Shown one piece after another: positions 1 through 6,024 of a stretch of 6,024 bases of DNA. Source of the stretch: Pseudomonadota bacterium. GTDB lineage: Bacteria > Pseudomonadota > Gammaproteobacteria > UBA6186 > Azoamicaceae. Position 1 is the first letter of the stretch. Every line of letters starts with the position of its first letter. The notes beneath the pieces were generated by a model, which made no database searches, was not told where the DNA came from, and worked only from the letters and a program-made list of their open reading frames with translations. The translations under genes were made by a program, and so were the position numbers. The stretch is from the NCBI GenBank assembly GCA_021848375.1, contig JAJZUR010000093.1, positions 1 through 6,024 on the forward strand. The letters run 5' to 3'.

Positions 1-118
1 CTTTGACCGAATAGGTCGAGCTGTCCGATAATCCTTCCATGTTACCATAAACTTTTTCTTGTGCAACATGTTTTGCATCTAAAAAAGTTTTTATGGGTGT
101 TTTCCCGTAACGTAGCTA
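1..118 (-). pseudogene. C-terminal remnant of an IS481-like transposase (runs off the left edge)
   Basis: On the minus strand one frame is open from a stop at 116-118 to the window edge and reads as the end of a DDE integrase-type transposase. It contains the pieces YGKTPIKTFLDAKHVAQEK and then GLSDSSTYSVK. The pattern GKTP-x3-TFLD-x2-H-x-AQEK, followed by a short LSDS tail, resembles the C-terminus of IS481-family transposases, where it follows the last catalytic residues of the rve domain. About 38 codons are visible. No start codon, catalytic DDE residues or helix-turn-helix are present, because the frame is closed by TAG immediately upstream of the homology-like part. The copy is therefore truncated at its 5' side and inactive. 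Whether its natural stop lies just left of the window cannot be seen. The family call comes from recognised motif style rather than a search; an IS3-like transposase is the main alternative. Confidence 0.6.
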
Positions 119-125
119 CTCACCC
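95..125. repeat. small inverted repeat at the broken edge of the transposase remnant
   Basis: GGGTG at 95-99 pairs with CACCC at 121-125, and between them lies the perfect 8-bp palindrome GTAGCTAC at 112-119. The structure sits exactly where the transposase-like reading frame ends and AT-rich DNA begins. It could mark a recombination breakpoint or be chance in a short stretch; it has no T-run and is not a convincing terminator. From 126 to 189 the DNA is AT-rich and I see nothing in it. Confidence 0.3.
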
Positions 126-189
126 CCTCATTAACAAATTTAACTTATCTCTATTAACTCATTTTATCAAGCATTTTAACAACAGTCTA

Positions 190-432
190 TTAGGATTGTT
201 CATATTTAGGCTTCTTCTTTTTTGGTTCTGAAGTTTCTGGAGTGATAGACGTATCCTGATTAGCCGAAGTAGAAGAGGATGATTCATTGATGTTAGAAAT
301 CTCTTCATTTACATCCGTTTGTTCTGGTTCTTCTGTAGTGGTTTGCCTTTGCGTAACTGAAGAAGATGGATCATTAATATGAGATGCTTCATGACTAAAA
401 TAAGCACCGGTAGGGTGGGTTTGACGTGTTGG
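190..432 (-). pseudogene. start-less 3' fragment encoding a Ser/Thr/Glu-rich, lysine-tailed protein end
   Basis: A minus-strand frame is open for 80 residues between a TAA at 433-435 and a TAA at 190-192, but it contains no ATG, GTG or TTG codon, so it cannot be translated as it stands. The predicted peptide is low-complexity and hydrophilic. It has a Thr/Glu/Gln-rich stretch (about residues 27-45), a serine run ESSSSTSANQ (about 50-59), then PETSEP and a basic end KKKKPKYEQS. It has no leucine or methionine and no membrane segment. Such a composition fits the disordered C-terminal tail of a larger protein whose body has been deleted. It lies downstream of plsC on the same strand and next to a transposase remnant, consistent with gene loss by rearrangement. 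I do not recognise the parent family. A host-interacting or envelope protein is only a guess, and a chance open frame is possible. Confidence 0.4.
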
Positions 433-515
433 TTAGAAGGGGAAATTATAACTCCCGAAAAATATATTGAAAACTTGTGGAATCAATGAATGATGCTTTT
501 AAATCATATGAACTT

Positions 516-1214
516 CTAAATTAAAGAATTTGCAGTTTCTCTAATCCACCCTTGCGCCTCGGCATTAATTTCATTTGCGGTTTTGCCTTTTGAAACAATC
601 CTTGGCCCAATAACAACCTGGATAGTTCCAGGTTTTTTGATTAAAAATCCACGCGGCCAGAGAAGACCGGCATTGTGCGCAATGGGCACCACTGGATATC
701 CGGTTGCTTCAGCAAGGGCTGCGCCACTGCGGGAAAAGCGATGCTGTGCGTTTGGCGCGACACGGGTGCCTTCCGGGAAAATGACGACCCATAACCCTTT
801 TTGTAGTCGTTCTTTTCCTTGGCGGATCAATTCTTTGACAGAATGAGAATGTTTTCTATCAATCGCAATGGGATCCAGTTGCAAAAGTCCCCAACCAAAG
901 ACAGGTATTTTAAGGAGCTCTTTCTTCAACACCCAGCTTTGCGCGGGGAGTAAAACCTGCATAAAAATAGTTTCCCACATTGATTGATGATTGGCGAGTA
1001 CGATGGCATTTTTAGAAGGGAGATGATGTCTATTTTTAACAGAATATCGTATACCGCAGGTAATTTTTGCCCAGAAAATAAAAAAGTGAGACCAACTGGT
1101 AATAATATAATAGCGCCATCTAAAAGGTAGAAAGAAGATTAAAATTCCGAGTAAAGTGAAGAGAATAACCGTTGGTATAATGCCCGCATAGAACAGAATG
1201 TTACGAAATAACAT
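516..1214 (-). CDS. plsC: 1-acyl-sn-glycerol-3-phosphate acyltransferase (PlsC/LPLAT family)
   Basis: This inner-membrane enzyme would acylate lysophosphatidic acid at the 2 position to make phosphatidic acid, the precursor of membrane phospholipids. The 232-residue product has an N-terminal hydrophobic segment (about 5-30). It then shows the ordered acyltransferase motifs: block I NHQSMWET with His76 and Glu81, block II IAIDR with Arg120, block III FPEGTR at 146-151, and block IV VPIAHNAG at 176-183. Block I has the H-x4-E variant instead of the more usual H-x4-D. This variant occurs in part of the family, so activity is expected. Length is close to the E. coli enzyme. It is the last gene of the glyQ operon. 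Its ATG overlaps the end of gmhB by 14 nt and is preceded by an AGAAGA-like ribosome site inside gmhB. No clear terminator follows it. Another lysophospholipid acyltransferase specificity cannot be excluded from sequence alone. Confidence 0.9.
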   Translation of the reverse strand: MLFRNILFYAGIIPTVILFTLLGILIFFLPFRWRYYIITSWSHFFIFWAKITCGIRYSVKNRHHLPSKNAIVLANHQSMWETIFMQVLLPAQSWVLKKELLKIPVFGWGLLQLDPIAIDRKHSHSVKELIRQGKERLQKGLWVVIFPEGTRVAPNAQHRFSRSGAALAEATGYPVVPIAHNAGLLWPRGFLIKKPGTIQVVIGPRIVSKGKTANEINAEAQGWIRETANSLI

Positions 1215-1767
1215 AGTTATCTTCTTTTAATAAAGAATGAACGGCCTCGGCTAAATTTGCATAAATAGGGGTTGCTTTCAGTTCGTTTGGCAACAAAAAC
1301 TGATCACTTTTACCATTTCCGGTTAAGACCAAAATGGGCTCGCAATTGACGGCTTTGGCGGCTTTGAGATCGCGCAGCGAATCGCCAATCGTCGGGACGC
1401 GGGTGATTTTAGGATCAAGCTTAAAATACGCTAAAATTTTGGTGATGAGTCCGGGTTTAGGTTTTCTGCATTCGCAATCACCCTCCGGACGATGAGGACA
1501 ATACTCTATCAGATCAATATGTCCGCCAAGCTTTGCAAGGGATTGTTGCATTTTTTGATGAATAGTTTCTAGCATCGCGAGATCATAATAGCCACGTCCG
1601 ACACCCGATTGGTTGGTTGCGATGGCAACCGAAATACCGGCTTTATTGAGCTGTACAATTGCTTCTAAACTGCCTGGGATCGGGATCCATTCTTCAGGGG
1701 ATTTAATATAATAAACCGATTCGTGATTAATAACACCATCTCTATCTAAAATGACGAGTTTAATCAT
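1201..1767 (-). CDS. gmhB: D-glycero-D-manno-heptose 1,7-bisphosphate 7-phosphatase
   Basis: This cytosolic HAD-superfamily phosphatase removes the C7 phosphate from heptose 1,7-bisphosphate, the step between HldE kinase and HldE adenylyltransferase in ADP-heptose synthesis for LPS inner core. The 188-residue protein has the HAD nucleophile motif DRDGVIN with Asp8 and Asp10, the motif II loop TNQSGVGRG at 51-59, RKPKPG at 101-106 and the Mg-binding GDSLRD with Asp129 and Asp133. The GmhB-specific zinc site is visible as Cys90, His92, Cys98 and Cys100. The loop between the metal ligands is shorter than in E. coli, a common form in this family. The ATG overlaps the glyS TGA in an ATGA junction with no good ribosome site of its own, so translation is probably coupled to glyS. 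Anomer preference (beta for LPS, alpha for GDP-heptose) cannot be read directly; beta is the expected one here. Confidence 0.93.
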   Translation of the reverse strand: MIKLVILDRDGVINHESVYYIKSPEEWIPIPGSLEAIVQLNKAGISVAIATNQSGVGRGYYDLAMLETIHQKMQQSLAKLGGHIDLIEYCPHRPEGDCECRKPKPGLITKILAYFKLDPKITRVPTIGDSLRDLKAAKAVNCEPILVLTGNGKSDQFLLPNELKATPIYANLAEAVHSLLKEDNYVIS

Positions 1768-3848
1768 AATAAAGAAATGTCCGCAATTCCTAAGAATAAA
1801 GTGCGTAGACGATGCAATAGATTAATACGATTTTTTCTGATCTTTTGATCTTCCACCATTACCATCACGTCGCTAAAAAATTGATCGATGGGTTCTCTAA
1901 GAGAAGCAAGTCTCTTTAACGCCTCAGTATACTGTTTCGTTTTGAGAAGTGGTGCCAGCTCCTTTTCTTTGTGTGATAAGATTTTCCACAGATTTTTTTC
2001 TGGGGTTTCAGTGAGCAGCGCTGTGTCTACTGTTGGCTCTGTTGAAAAAACAACATCACTTTTAACTAAAATATTATGAACCCGCTTATTCGCAGCGGCT
2101 AAGCTTTCAGATTCTGGTAATTCAATAAATTGTTTAACCGCTTGAATACGTTGATCAAAATCCAATGGATTTGTGAGATTTTTAGCAAAAACCGCGTCAA
2201 AAACCCGAGGAGGTACCCCTTGTTCTTGATACCACGCTGTAAAACGTTCAAAGCAGAAATCTAAAACTTCTGGTATGGCATTGGAATTGGGAAGAGAGTG
2301 TTTGTAAAGCGCCTTAGCTTTGTTTAATGCTGATTTTAAATCCAAGTCGATAGTTTTTTCAACGAGGATTCGAAGCAATGTAATGGATAAACGCCGGATA
2401 CTAAATGGATCTTTATCTCCGGTCGGACGTTTACCCAAACTAAAAAGACCGACTAATGAATCAATTCTATCTGCTATCGCCAATGCCGCTCCTTCTTTCG
2501 AAGAAGGTAAAATATCTTGAGCAAATCTTGGATAATAATGTTCTTCAATGGTGCGGGCGACTGATTCAGATTCACCGTCATTGGCGGCGTAATAGCGTCC
2601 CATGATTCCTTGCAGTTCGGGGAATTCGCCCACCATTTGAGTTAATAAATCGGTCTTACAGAGGTGGGCTGCGCGTTCTGTAGCGATAGGATCAGCATGG
2701 ATTTCTGTTGCAATATGCTTTGCGAGTTTGGCAATACGTTCAGATTTATCAAAAAGAGATCCTAAGCCTTTTTGAAATCGGACATGTTTTAGTCCCTCAC
2801 GGCGATCCTGAAGAGACGTTTTTTTATCCGTTTCATAAAAGAATGCGGCATCGGCAAGCCGCGCTCTAATAACCCATTCGTTGCCGTTAATGACGGTTTT
2901 TGGGTGCTTGCTTTCGATATTACTGGTGATGAGAAAATGGGGTAAAAGCCCATGATTTTTATCGAATAGGGTGAAACATTTTTGATGAGTTTCCATTGCG
3001 GAAATTAACGCTTCCGCAGGCACTTGCAAGAAGGATTTGTCAAAAGAGCCAAACAAGACAACAGGCCGTTCAACAAGACCTGTGACTTCTTCTAATAGAT
3101 CCTGATTTAAATTCACTTCGGCATGATGCTTAGCGGCAACTTCTTTTAGTTGAGTTTTGATAGCATGTTGACGCCGTTCGAAATCTGAGATCACAAACCC
3201 TTTGTTTAATAAAATTTGTTCATATTCAATGGGATTCATAATCTCGAAGGCATTGGGGTGATGAAATCGATGCCCATAGGTTAAGTTGCCTGTTTTTACG
3301 CCAGCGATTTCTGCATGAATTGCTTTATTGCCGAGCAGCAGTAAAATCCAATGAATTGGACGGCTAAAGGTATAATCGTGATTACCCCAACGCATTCGCC
3401 TACCGAGTGGCAGTTGTTGTAAAACGTCTGTCAGAATGGTAGGTATTAATTTTTCGGCTGTTAGCCCTTCTGTCTGCTGTTGAAAACAGAGCCAAACGCC
3501 TTTATCGGTTTCTTGTAGAGACAATGCATCAATGGTCACTCCACAAGATTCAGCAAAGCCCAAAGCAGCTTTGGTGGGTTTACCTTTTTCATCATAAGCT
3601 GCACTTTTAGCTGGGCCGCGTTTTATGACTAATTTGCTTGGTTGCTGTGTGGAAAGCTCGGTAATCAATAGAGCTAATCTTCGTGGGGTTATAAAGGCTT
3701 TAATGTCTTTAAATGTGAGTTCCGCAAGTTTTAAAGCTTTTACCATTTCGTTTTGAAATGCCGCCTCAATTTTTTTTAAGGGTTTGGCTGGCAGATCTTC
3801 GCACCCAATTTCAATCAATAAATTTTTTGTAGGTATTGATTTAGTCAT
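1764..3848 (-). CDS. glyS: glycine--tRNA ligase, beta subunit
   Basis: This is the large chain of the bacterial alpha2beta2 glycyl-tRNA synthetase. It recognises and positions tRNA-Gly while the alpha chain makes glycyl-adenylate. With the start at 3848 the product is 694 residues, close to E. coli GlyS (689). The N-terminal signature LLIEIGCEDLPAKPL is at 10-24, followed by FITPRRLALL and the conserved GRRMRWG at 149-155. The HD-like domain core holds KTDLLTQMVGEFPELQGIMG at 398-417 and EEHYYPRFAQDILP. TGDKDPFSIRRLSI at 476-489 follows, and the anticodon-binding C-terminus carries FFSDVMVMVED and RLRTLFLGIADIS. An in-frame ATG nine codons upstream (3875) would add a lysine-rich MKNQKKRKN extension lying inside glyQ. 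I prefer the inner start because the family begins right before LLIEIGCEDLP and an AGAGA ribosome site precedes it. The gene overlaps glyQ by 8 nt, consistent with stoichiometric, coupled translation. It appears intact. Confidence 0.97.
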   Translation of the reverse strand: MTKSIPTKNLLIEIGCEDLPAKPLKKIEAAFQNEMVKALKLAELTFKDIKAFITPRRLALLITELSTQQPSKLVIKRGPAKSAAYDEKGKPTKAALGFAESCGVTIDALSLQETDKGVWLCFQQQTEGLTAEKLIPTILTDVLQQLPLGRRMRWGNHDYTFSRPIHWILLLLGNKAIHAEIAGVKTGNLTYGHRFHHPNAFEIMNPIEYEQILLNKGFVISDFERRQHAIKTQLKEVAAKHHAEVNLNQDLLEEVTGLVERPVVLFGSFDKSFLQVPAEALISAMETHQKCFTLFDKNHGLLPHFLITSNIESKHPKTVINGNEWVIRARLADAAFFYETDKKTSLQDRREGLKHVRFQKGLGSLFDKSERIAKLAKHIATEIHADPIATERAAHLCKTDLLTQMVGEFPELQGIMGRYYAANDGESESVARTIEEHYYPRFAQDILPSSKEGAALAIADRIDSLVGLFSLGKRPTGDKDPFSIRRLSITLLRILVEKTIDLDLKSALNKAKALYKHSLPNSNAIPEVLDFCFERFTAWYQEQGVPPRVFDAVFAKNLTNPLDFDQRIQAVKQFIELPESESLAAANKRVHNILVKSDVVFSTEPTVDTALLTETPEKNLWKILSHKEKELAPLLKTKQYTEALKRLASLREPIDQFFSDVMVMVEDQKIRKNRINLLHRLRTLFLGIADISLL

Positions 3849-4764
3849 GTTTTTTCTCTTTTTTTGGTTTTTCACGTAACATGGGAAACCCTAATGCTTC
3901 GCGACTTTTATAATATGTTTTTGCAACCGCCATCGCGAGTGCTCGTACCCGTAAGATATACCGTTGTCGTTCAGAAACCGATATGGCACGACGCGCATCT
4001 AGAATATTAAATAAATGCGACATTTTTAAGACCATTTCATATGCGGGAAGCGGTAAATCTTTTTCGGTTAAAGCCGTTGCTTCTGCTTCAAACTCGTCAA
4101 ACTGCTTAAAAAGATTATCAACGTTTGCTTCTTCAAAATTATAAATAGACATCTCTTTTTCATATTGTCGAAAAATATCGCCGTAGGTAATGGCGCCGAG
4201 TGGTCCGGTGGTCCAAATTAAATTTTGGGTATGATCAACACCTTGGATAACCATGGCCAGTCGTTCGATCCCATAAGCGAGTTCGCCCATCACAGGTTTA
4301 CATTCTAAACCGCCCGCTTGCTGAAAATACGTAAATTGGGTTATCTCCATTCCGTTTAACCAGACTTCCCAACCGAGACCCCAGGCGCCTAATGTTGGTG
4401 ATTCCCAATTATCTTCCACAAAGCGAATATCATGCAGTAGCGGATCAATGCCAATCGTTTTTAGGGAATCTAAATACAGATCCTGTATATTAGACGGCGA
4501 GGGTTTTAAAACCACCTGATATTGGAAAAAGTGCTGACCACGATTAGGATGTTCGCCGTAGCGGCCATCCCCAGGACGACGCGACGATTGGACATGCGCC
4601 GCGTTCCAAGGTTCTGGTCCAATGGCACGCAAAAAAGTTTCGGGGTGAAAGGTACCAGCGCCGATTTCCATATCATAAGGTTGCAACAAGACGCACCCTT
4701 GTTTGTCCCAAAAGTCTTGGAGTGCATTAATAAGCCCTTGAAAAGTGTTTAAGTTATATGACAT
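3841..4764 (-). CDS. glyQ: glycine--tRNA ligase, alpha subunit
   Basis: This is the catalytic class II chain that activates glycine with ATP and, with GlyS, charges tRNA-Gly in the cytosol. The 307-residue protein starts with the family-typical MSYNLNTFQGLINALQDFW. It contains LQPYDMEIGAGTFHPETFLR (27-46), motif 2 VQSSRRPGDGRYGEHPNRG (58-76) leading into HFFQYQVVLKP, and motif 3 ELAYGIERLAMV (161-172). E. coli GlyQ is 303 residues. The reading frame is open upstream to 4848, with another ATG at 4815 and a TTG at the far end, but the added 28 residues have no counterpart in the family and lie in the promoter region, so the start at 4764 is chosen. The ribosome site is weak (AAGAAG about 12 nt before the ATG). 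It is the first gene of the leftward operon, and its end is lysine-rich (EKPKKEKKHD). No defect is seen. Confidence 0.97.
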   Translation of the reverse strand: MSYNLNTFQGLINALQDFWDKQGCVLLQPYDMEIGAGTFHPETFLRAIGPEPWNAAHVQSSRRPGDGRYGEHPNRGQHFFQYQVVLKPSPSNIQDLYLDSLKTIGIDPLLHDIRFVEDNWESPTLGAWGLGWEVWLNGMEITQFTYFQQAGGLECKPVMGELAYGIERLAMVIQGVDHTQNLIWTTGPLGAITYGDIFRQYEKEMSIYNFEEANVDNLFKQFDEFEAEATALTEKDLPLPAYEMVLKMSHLFNILDARRAISVSERQRYILRVRALAMAVAKTYYKSREALGFPMLREKPKKEKKHD

Positions 4765-4797
4765 TTTACTAACTGCTTCTTTTGTTGAGAGAATGCC

Positions 4798-4803
4798 TAT
4801 AAT
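4798..4803 (+). promoter_or_regulatory. consensus -10 box, probable nagZ promoter
   Basis: TATAAT matches the sigma70 -10 consensus perfectly and lies 44 nt before the nagZ ATG, giving a leader of about 38 nt. No good -35 box is found at 16-18 bp spacing (the expected place reads GCTTCT/CTTCTT), so the promoter may be moderate or activator-assisted. It occupies the same bases as the candidate glyQ -10 on the other strand, so the two divergent units could compete for polymerase. Confidence 0.45.
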
Positions 4804-4829
4804 GGTAACGTTCATGAGTAGAGTATCAA
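4799..4829 (-). promoter_or_regulatory. candidate sigma70 promoter for glyQ-glyS-gmhB-plsC
   Basis: On the minus strand a TTGATA -35-like box (4829-4824, five of six consensus bases) is followed after 19 bp by CATTAT (4804-4799, four of six) as a possible -10. Transcription would begin near 4792 and leave a leader of about 28 nt before the glyQ ATG. The spacer is longer than ideal, so this is only the best candidate in a gap that must contain the operon promoter. Confidence 0.35.
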
Positions 4830-4834
4830 ACCTT

Positions 4835-4844
4835 GGGGAGGTGA
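4835..4844 (+). promoter_or_regulatory. strong Shine-Dalgarno site of nagZ
   Basis: GGGGAGGTGA is a near-perfect anti-16S match. Its GGAGG core ends 6 nt before the ATG at 4848, the best ribosome site in the window, and it fixes the nagZ start. Confidence 0.8.
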
Positions 4845-4847
4845 GCA

Positions 4848-5852
4848 ATGCAGTACGGTCCGGTAATGATAGATATCAGCGGCAAAGCGTTAATGGAGGA
4901 AGAGCGTGAGCTGCTTGCCCATCCACGGGTTGGAGGTGTCATATTATTCAGCCGAAATTTTGAAAACATTACGCAAATAAGGGGTTTAATAGCCGAAATC
5001 AGAAGTGTTGCGAAACATCCGCTATTGATTGCAGTTGATCATGAAGGCGGGCGAGTATGGCGTTTCCAGGAAGGATTTACCAAACTTCCCCCGGCGAGAT
5101 ACTATGGAACGCTTTATGCTGAAAATAAAAAAGAAGCGTTGCATTTAGCACATAACGCCGGTTGGGTAATGGCGGCAGAACTTTTAGAATGTGGTGTAGA
5201 TTTTAGTCTGGCGCCGGTTTTAGATTTAGATAAGGGAATCAGTGAAGTGATTGGCGATCGAGCGTTCAGCCGTGATCCGCTGGTCGTTACCGAATGCGCT
5301 AAAGCGTTTATAGAGGGGATGAATGCAGTTGGTATGCAGGCAACAGGCAAACATTTTCCAGGTCATGGCAGCTGCGCCCCCGATTCTCATTTAGAAAAAC
5401 CAGTTGATCCTCGAAAATTCGAAGAATTGCGTGCAGATGATTTAATTCCATTTACCCAATTAAGTTCGCATTTAGGGGCTGTGATGCCAGCGCATATTAC
5501 GTTTCCAGCCGTTGATTCCGTGCCTGCAGGTTTTTCTGCCCGCTGGTTACAAACGATATTAAGACAAGAATTAAAATTTGAAGGGGCTATCATTAGTGAT
5601 TGTTTATCGATGAAAGGTGCTGCCATTGGCGGTGATTTTGTAGTGCGTGCGCAAATGGCATTAGACGCAGGTTGCGATATGGTGATTTTGTGTCAGCAAG
5701 AACGCGAATTAGTGCAATGGTTTTTAGAGCATTTAGGCCGTGAAACATCTATATTATCAAATCAAAGGCTTGCTGCGATGGCTGGGAAATTCCAAAATCA
5801 GGCTAGGCATGCAGAGAAACCCATCTTTACCACAGAGTTCACAGTAATTTGA
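4848..5852 (+). CDS. nagZ: beta-N-acetylhexosaminidase NagZ (glycoside hydrolase family 3)
   Basis: This cytosolic enzyme removes the terminal GlcNAc from GlcNAc-anhydroMurNAc muropeptides during peptidoglycan recycling. In bacteria with inducible AmpC it also produces the anhydroMurNAc-peptide signal. The 334-residue product is a single TIM-barrel GH3 domain without signal peptide or C-terminal domain, like E. coli NagZ (341). Visible landmarks are VGGVILFSRNFEN (28-40), the substrate-binding AVDHEGGRVWR (62-72), the signature GKHFPGHG (167-174), and DSH at 179-181 carrying the mobile-loop His general acid/base with its Asp. The nucleophile motif is ISDCLSMKGA with Asp251. The residue after the nucleophile is Cys where many NagZ have Asp (SDDLSM); the nucleophile itself is retained. 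The gene is transcribed away from glyQ and is apparently monocistronic, with repeat DNA right after its stop. No ampC or ampR is in view. Confidence 0.95.
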   Translation: MQYGPVMIDISGKALMEEERELLAHPRVGGVILFSRNFENITQIRGLIAEIRSVAKHPLLIAVDHEGGRVWRFQEGFTKLPPARYYGTLYAENKKEALHLAHNAGWVMAAELLECGVDFSLAPVLDLDKGISEVIGDRAFSRDPLVVTECAKAFIEGMNAVGMQATGKHFPGHGSCAPDSHLEKPVDPRKFEELRADDLIPFTQLSSHLGAVMPAHITFPAVDSVPAGFSARWLQTILRQELKFEGAIISDCLSMKGAAIGGDFVVRAQMALDAGCDMVILCQQERELVQWFLEHLGRETSILSNQRLAAMAGKFQNQARHAEKPIFTTEFTVI

Positions 5853-5899
5853 GATAGAGAAAAACACATTCTTTTTTGGAAATGATTAATTTTTCAATC

Positions 5900-6024
5900 G
5901 CTGCGAGACAGGGAGGCGTAGCCGAGTCGAGTAGACGCCGGTAGCTGTAGTATTTTTTGCGAAACGAGTCGGCGAAGTGCGCGCGAAAAATATACGACAC
6001 AGCGTAAAGCCATTTGAGAGCCAC
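5900..6024. repeat. GC-richer palindromic repeat-like block downstream of nagZ
   Basis: The last 125 bases are visibly richer in G and C than the flanking AT-rich DNA and carry nested inverted repeats. GGCGT at 5915-5919 pairs with ACGCC at 5935-5939. GCCGAGTCG at 5921-5929 is the reverse complement of CGAGTCGGC at 5965-5973 with one mismatch. TATTTTTTGCG at 5951-5961 pairs with CGCGAAAAATA at 5982-5992 with one G-T wobble. The minus strand is open throughout in one frame, giving peptide pieces such as RRLLDSATPPCLAAIEK that read like a translated repeat rather than a conserved protein. This pattern fits a dispersed intergenic palindromic element or the end of a small non-autonomous transposon. 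The right end is not in view. Between the nagZ stop and 5899 I see only AT-rich DNA without a convincing terminator. Confidence 0.5.

Noticed and set aside
379..489. Plus-strand 36-codon frame ending in TPEKYIENLWNQ
   Set aside because: The end looks protein-like, but there is no ribosome site or promoter, it runs antisense to part of the 190-432 relic, and I recognise no family. It may be another scrap of rearranged coding DNA; it is too short to call.
489..507. Hairpin ATGAT/ATCAT downstream of plsC as operon terminator
   Set aside because: Only a 5-bp AT-rich stem with an 8-nt loop and no following T-run on the minus strand.
1888..2079. Plus-strand open frames inside glyS, gmhB, plsC and glyQ, and minus-strand frames inside nagZ
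   Set aside because: They are antisense or out-of-frame shadows of well-conserved genes, with no recognisable domains or ribosome sites.
4765..4848. N-terminal extension of GlyQ from the upstream TTG or the ATG at 4815
   Set aside because: Family members start at the MSYNLNTFQG equivalent. The extension overlaps the promoter region and would abut the nagZ start.
5951..5992. Hairpin as terminator for nagZ
   Set aside because: The T-run is in the left arm and the A-run in the right arm, opposite to an intrinsic terminator on either strand, and the loop is 20 nt.
5839..6024. Minus-strand 61-codon open frame to the window edge
   Set aside because: It passes through the palindromic block, overlaps the nagZ 3' end, and has no start in view other than a GTG at the very edge. 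It is better explained as a repeat that keeps a frame open than as a gene.

Overview
This is a 6 kb chromosomal window from an AT-rich gammaproteobacterium. The proteins are full-length gammaproteobacterial housekeeping types, and the borders carry decayed mobile and repeated DNA. Together these suggest an intracellular Legionellales/Coxiellaceae-type genome (Coxiella, Rickettsiella or Diplorickettsia relatives). That placement is inferred from protein flavour and base composition, not from a database match.

The core (516-5852) is compact and ordinary. A leftward, minus-strand operon runs glyQ-glyS-gmhB-plsC with every junction overlapping (8, 4 and 14 nt). It encodes the alpha and beta chains of the tetrameric glycyl-tRNA synthetase, the heptose-bisphosphate phosphatase used to build LPS core heptose, and a 1-acyl-glycerol-3-phosphate acyltransferase. 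The same cluster occurs near oriC in Pseudomonas (PA0005-PA0009 region), so this is a conserved neighbourhood. Facing away from it, 83 bp upstream of glyQ, is nagZ on the plus strand, the cytosolic beta-N-acetylglucosaminidase of peptidoglycan recycling. The short gap must hold two divergent, interleaved promoters. Common themes are translation (glycine charging) and envelope building or recycling (LPS heptose, phosphatidic acid, muropeptides).

Both flanks are degraded or repetitive. At the left, 1-118 is the C-terminal end of an IS481-like transposase on the minus strand, already missing everything upstream. Next comes 70 bp of featureless AT-rich DNA. After that, 190-432 is an open minus-strand frame with no possible start codon, encoding a Ser/Thr/Glu-rich tail that ends in a lysine cluster and looks like the surviving 3' end of a lost gene. 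At the right, downstream of nagZ, is a GC-richer block of imperfect inverted repeats (about 5900 to the window end). It has an open minus-strand frame running through it, as high-copy palindromic repeats often do. Repeats at both ends of an odd-length window raise the possibility that it is a whole draft contig broken at repeats.

I found no RNA gene, CRISPR array, toxin-antitoxin pair, defence system or other clearly new system.
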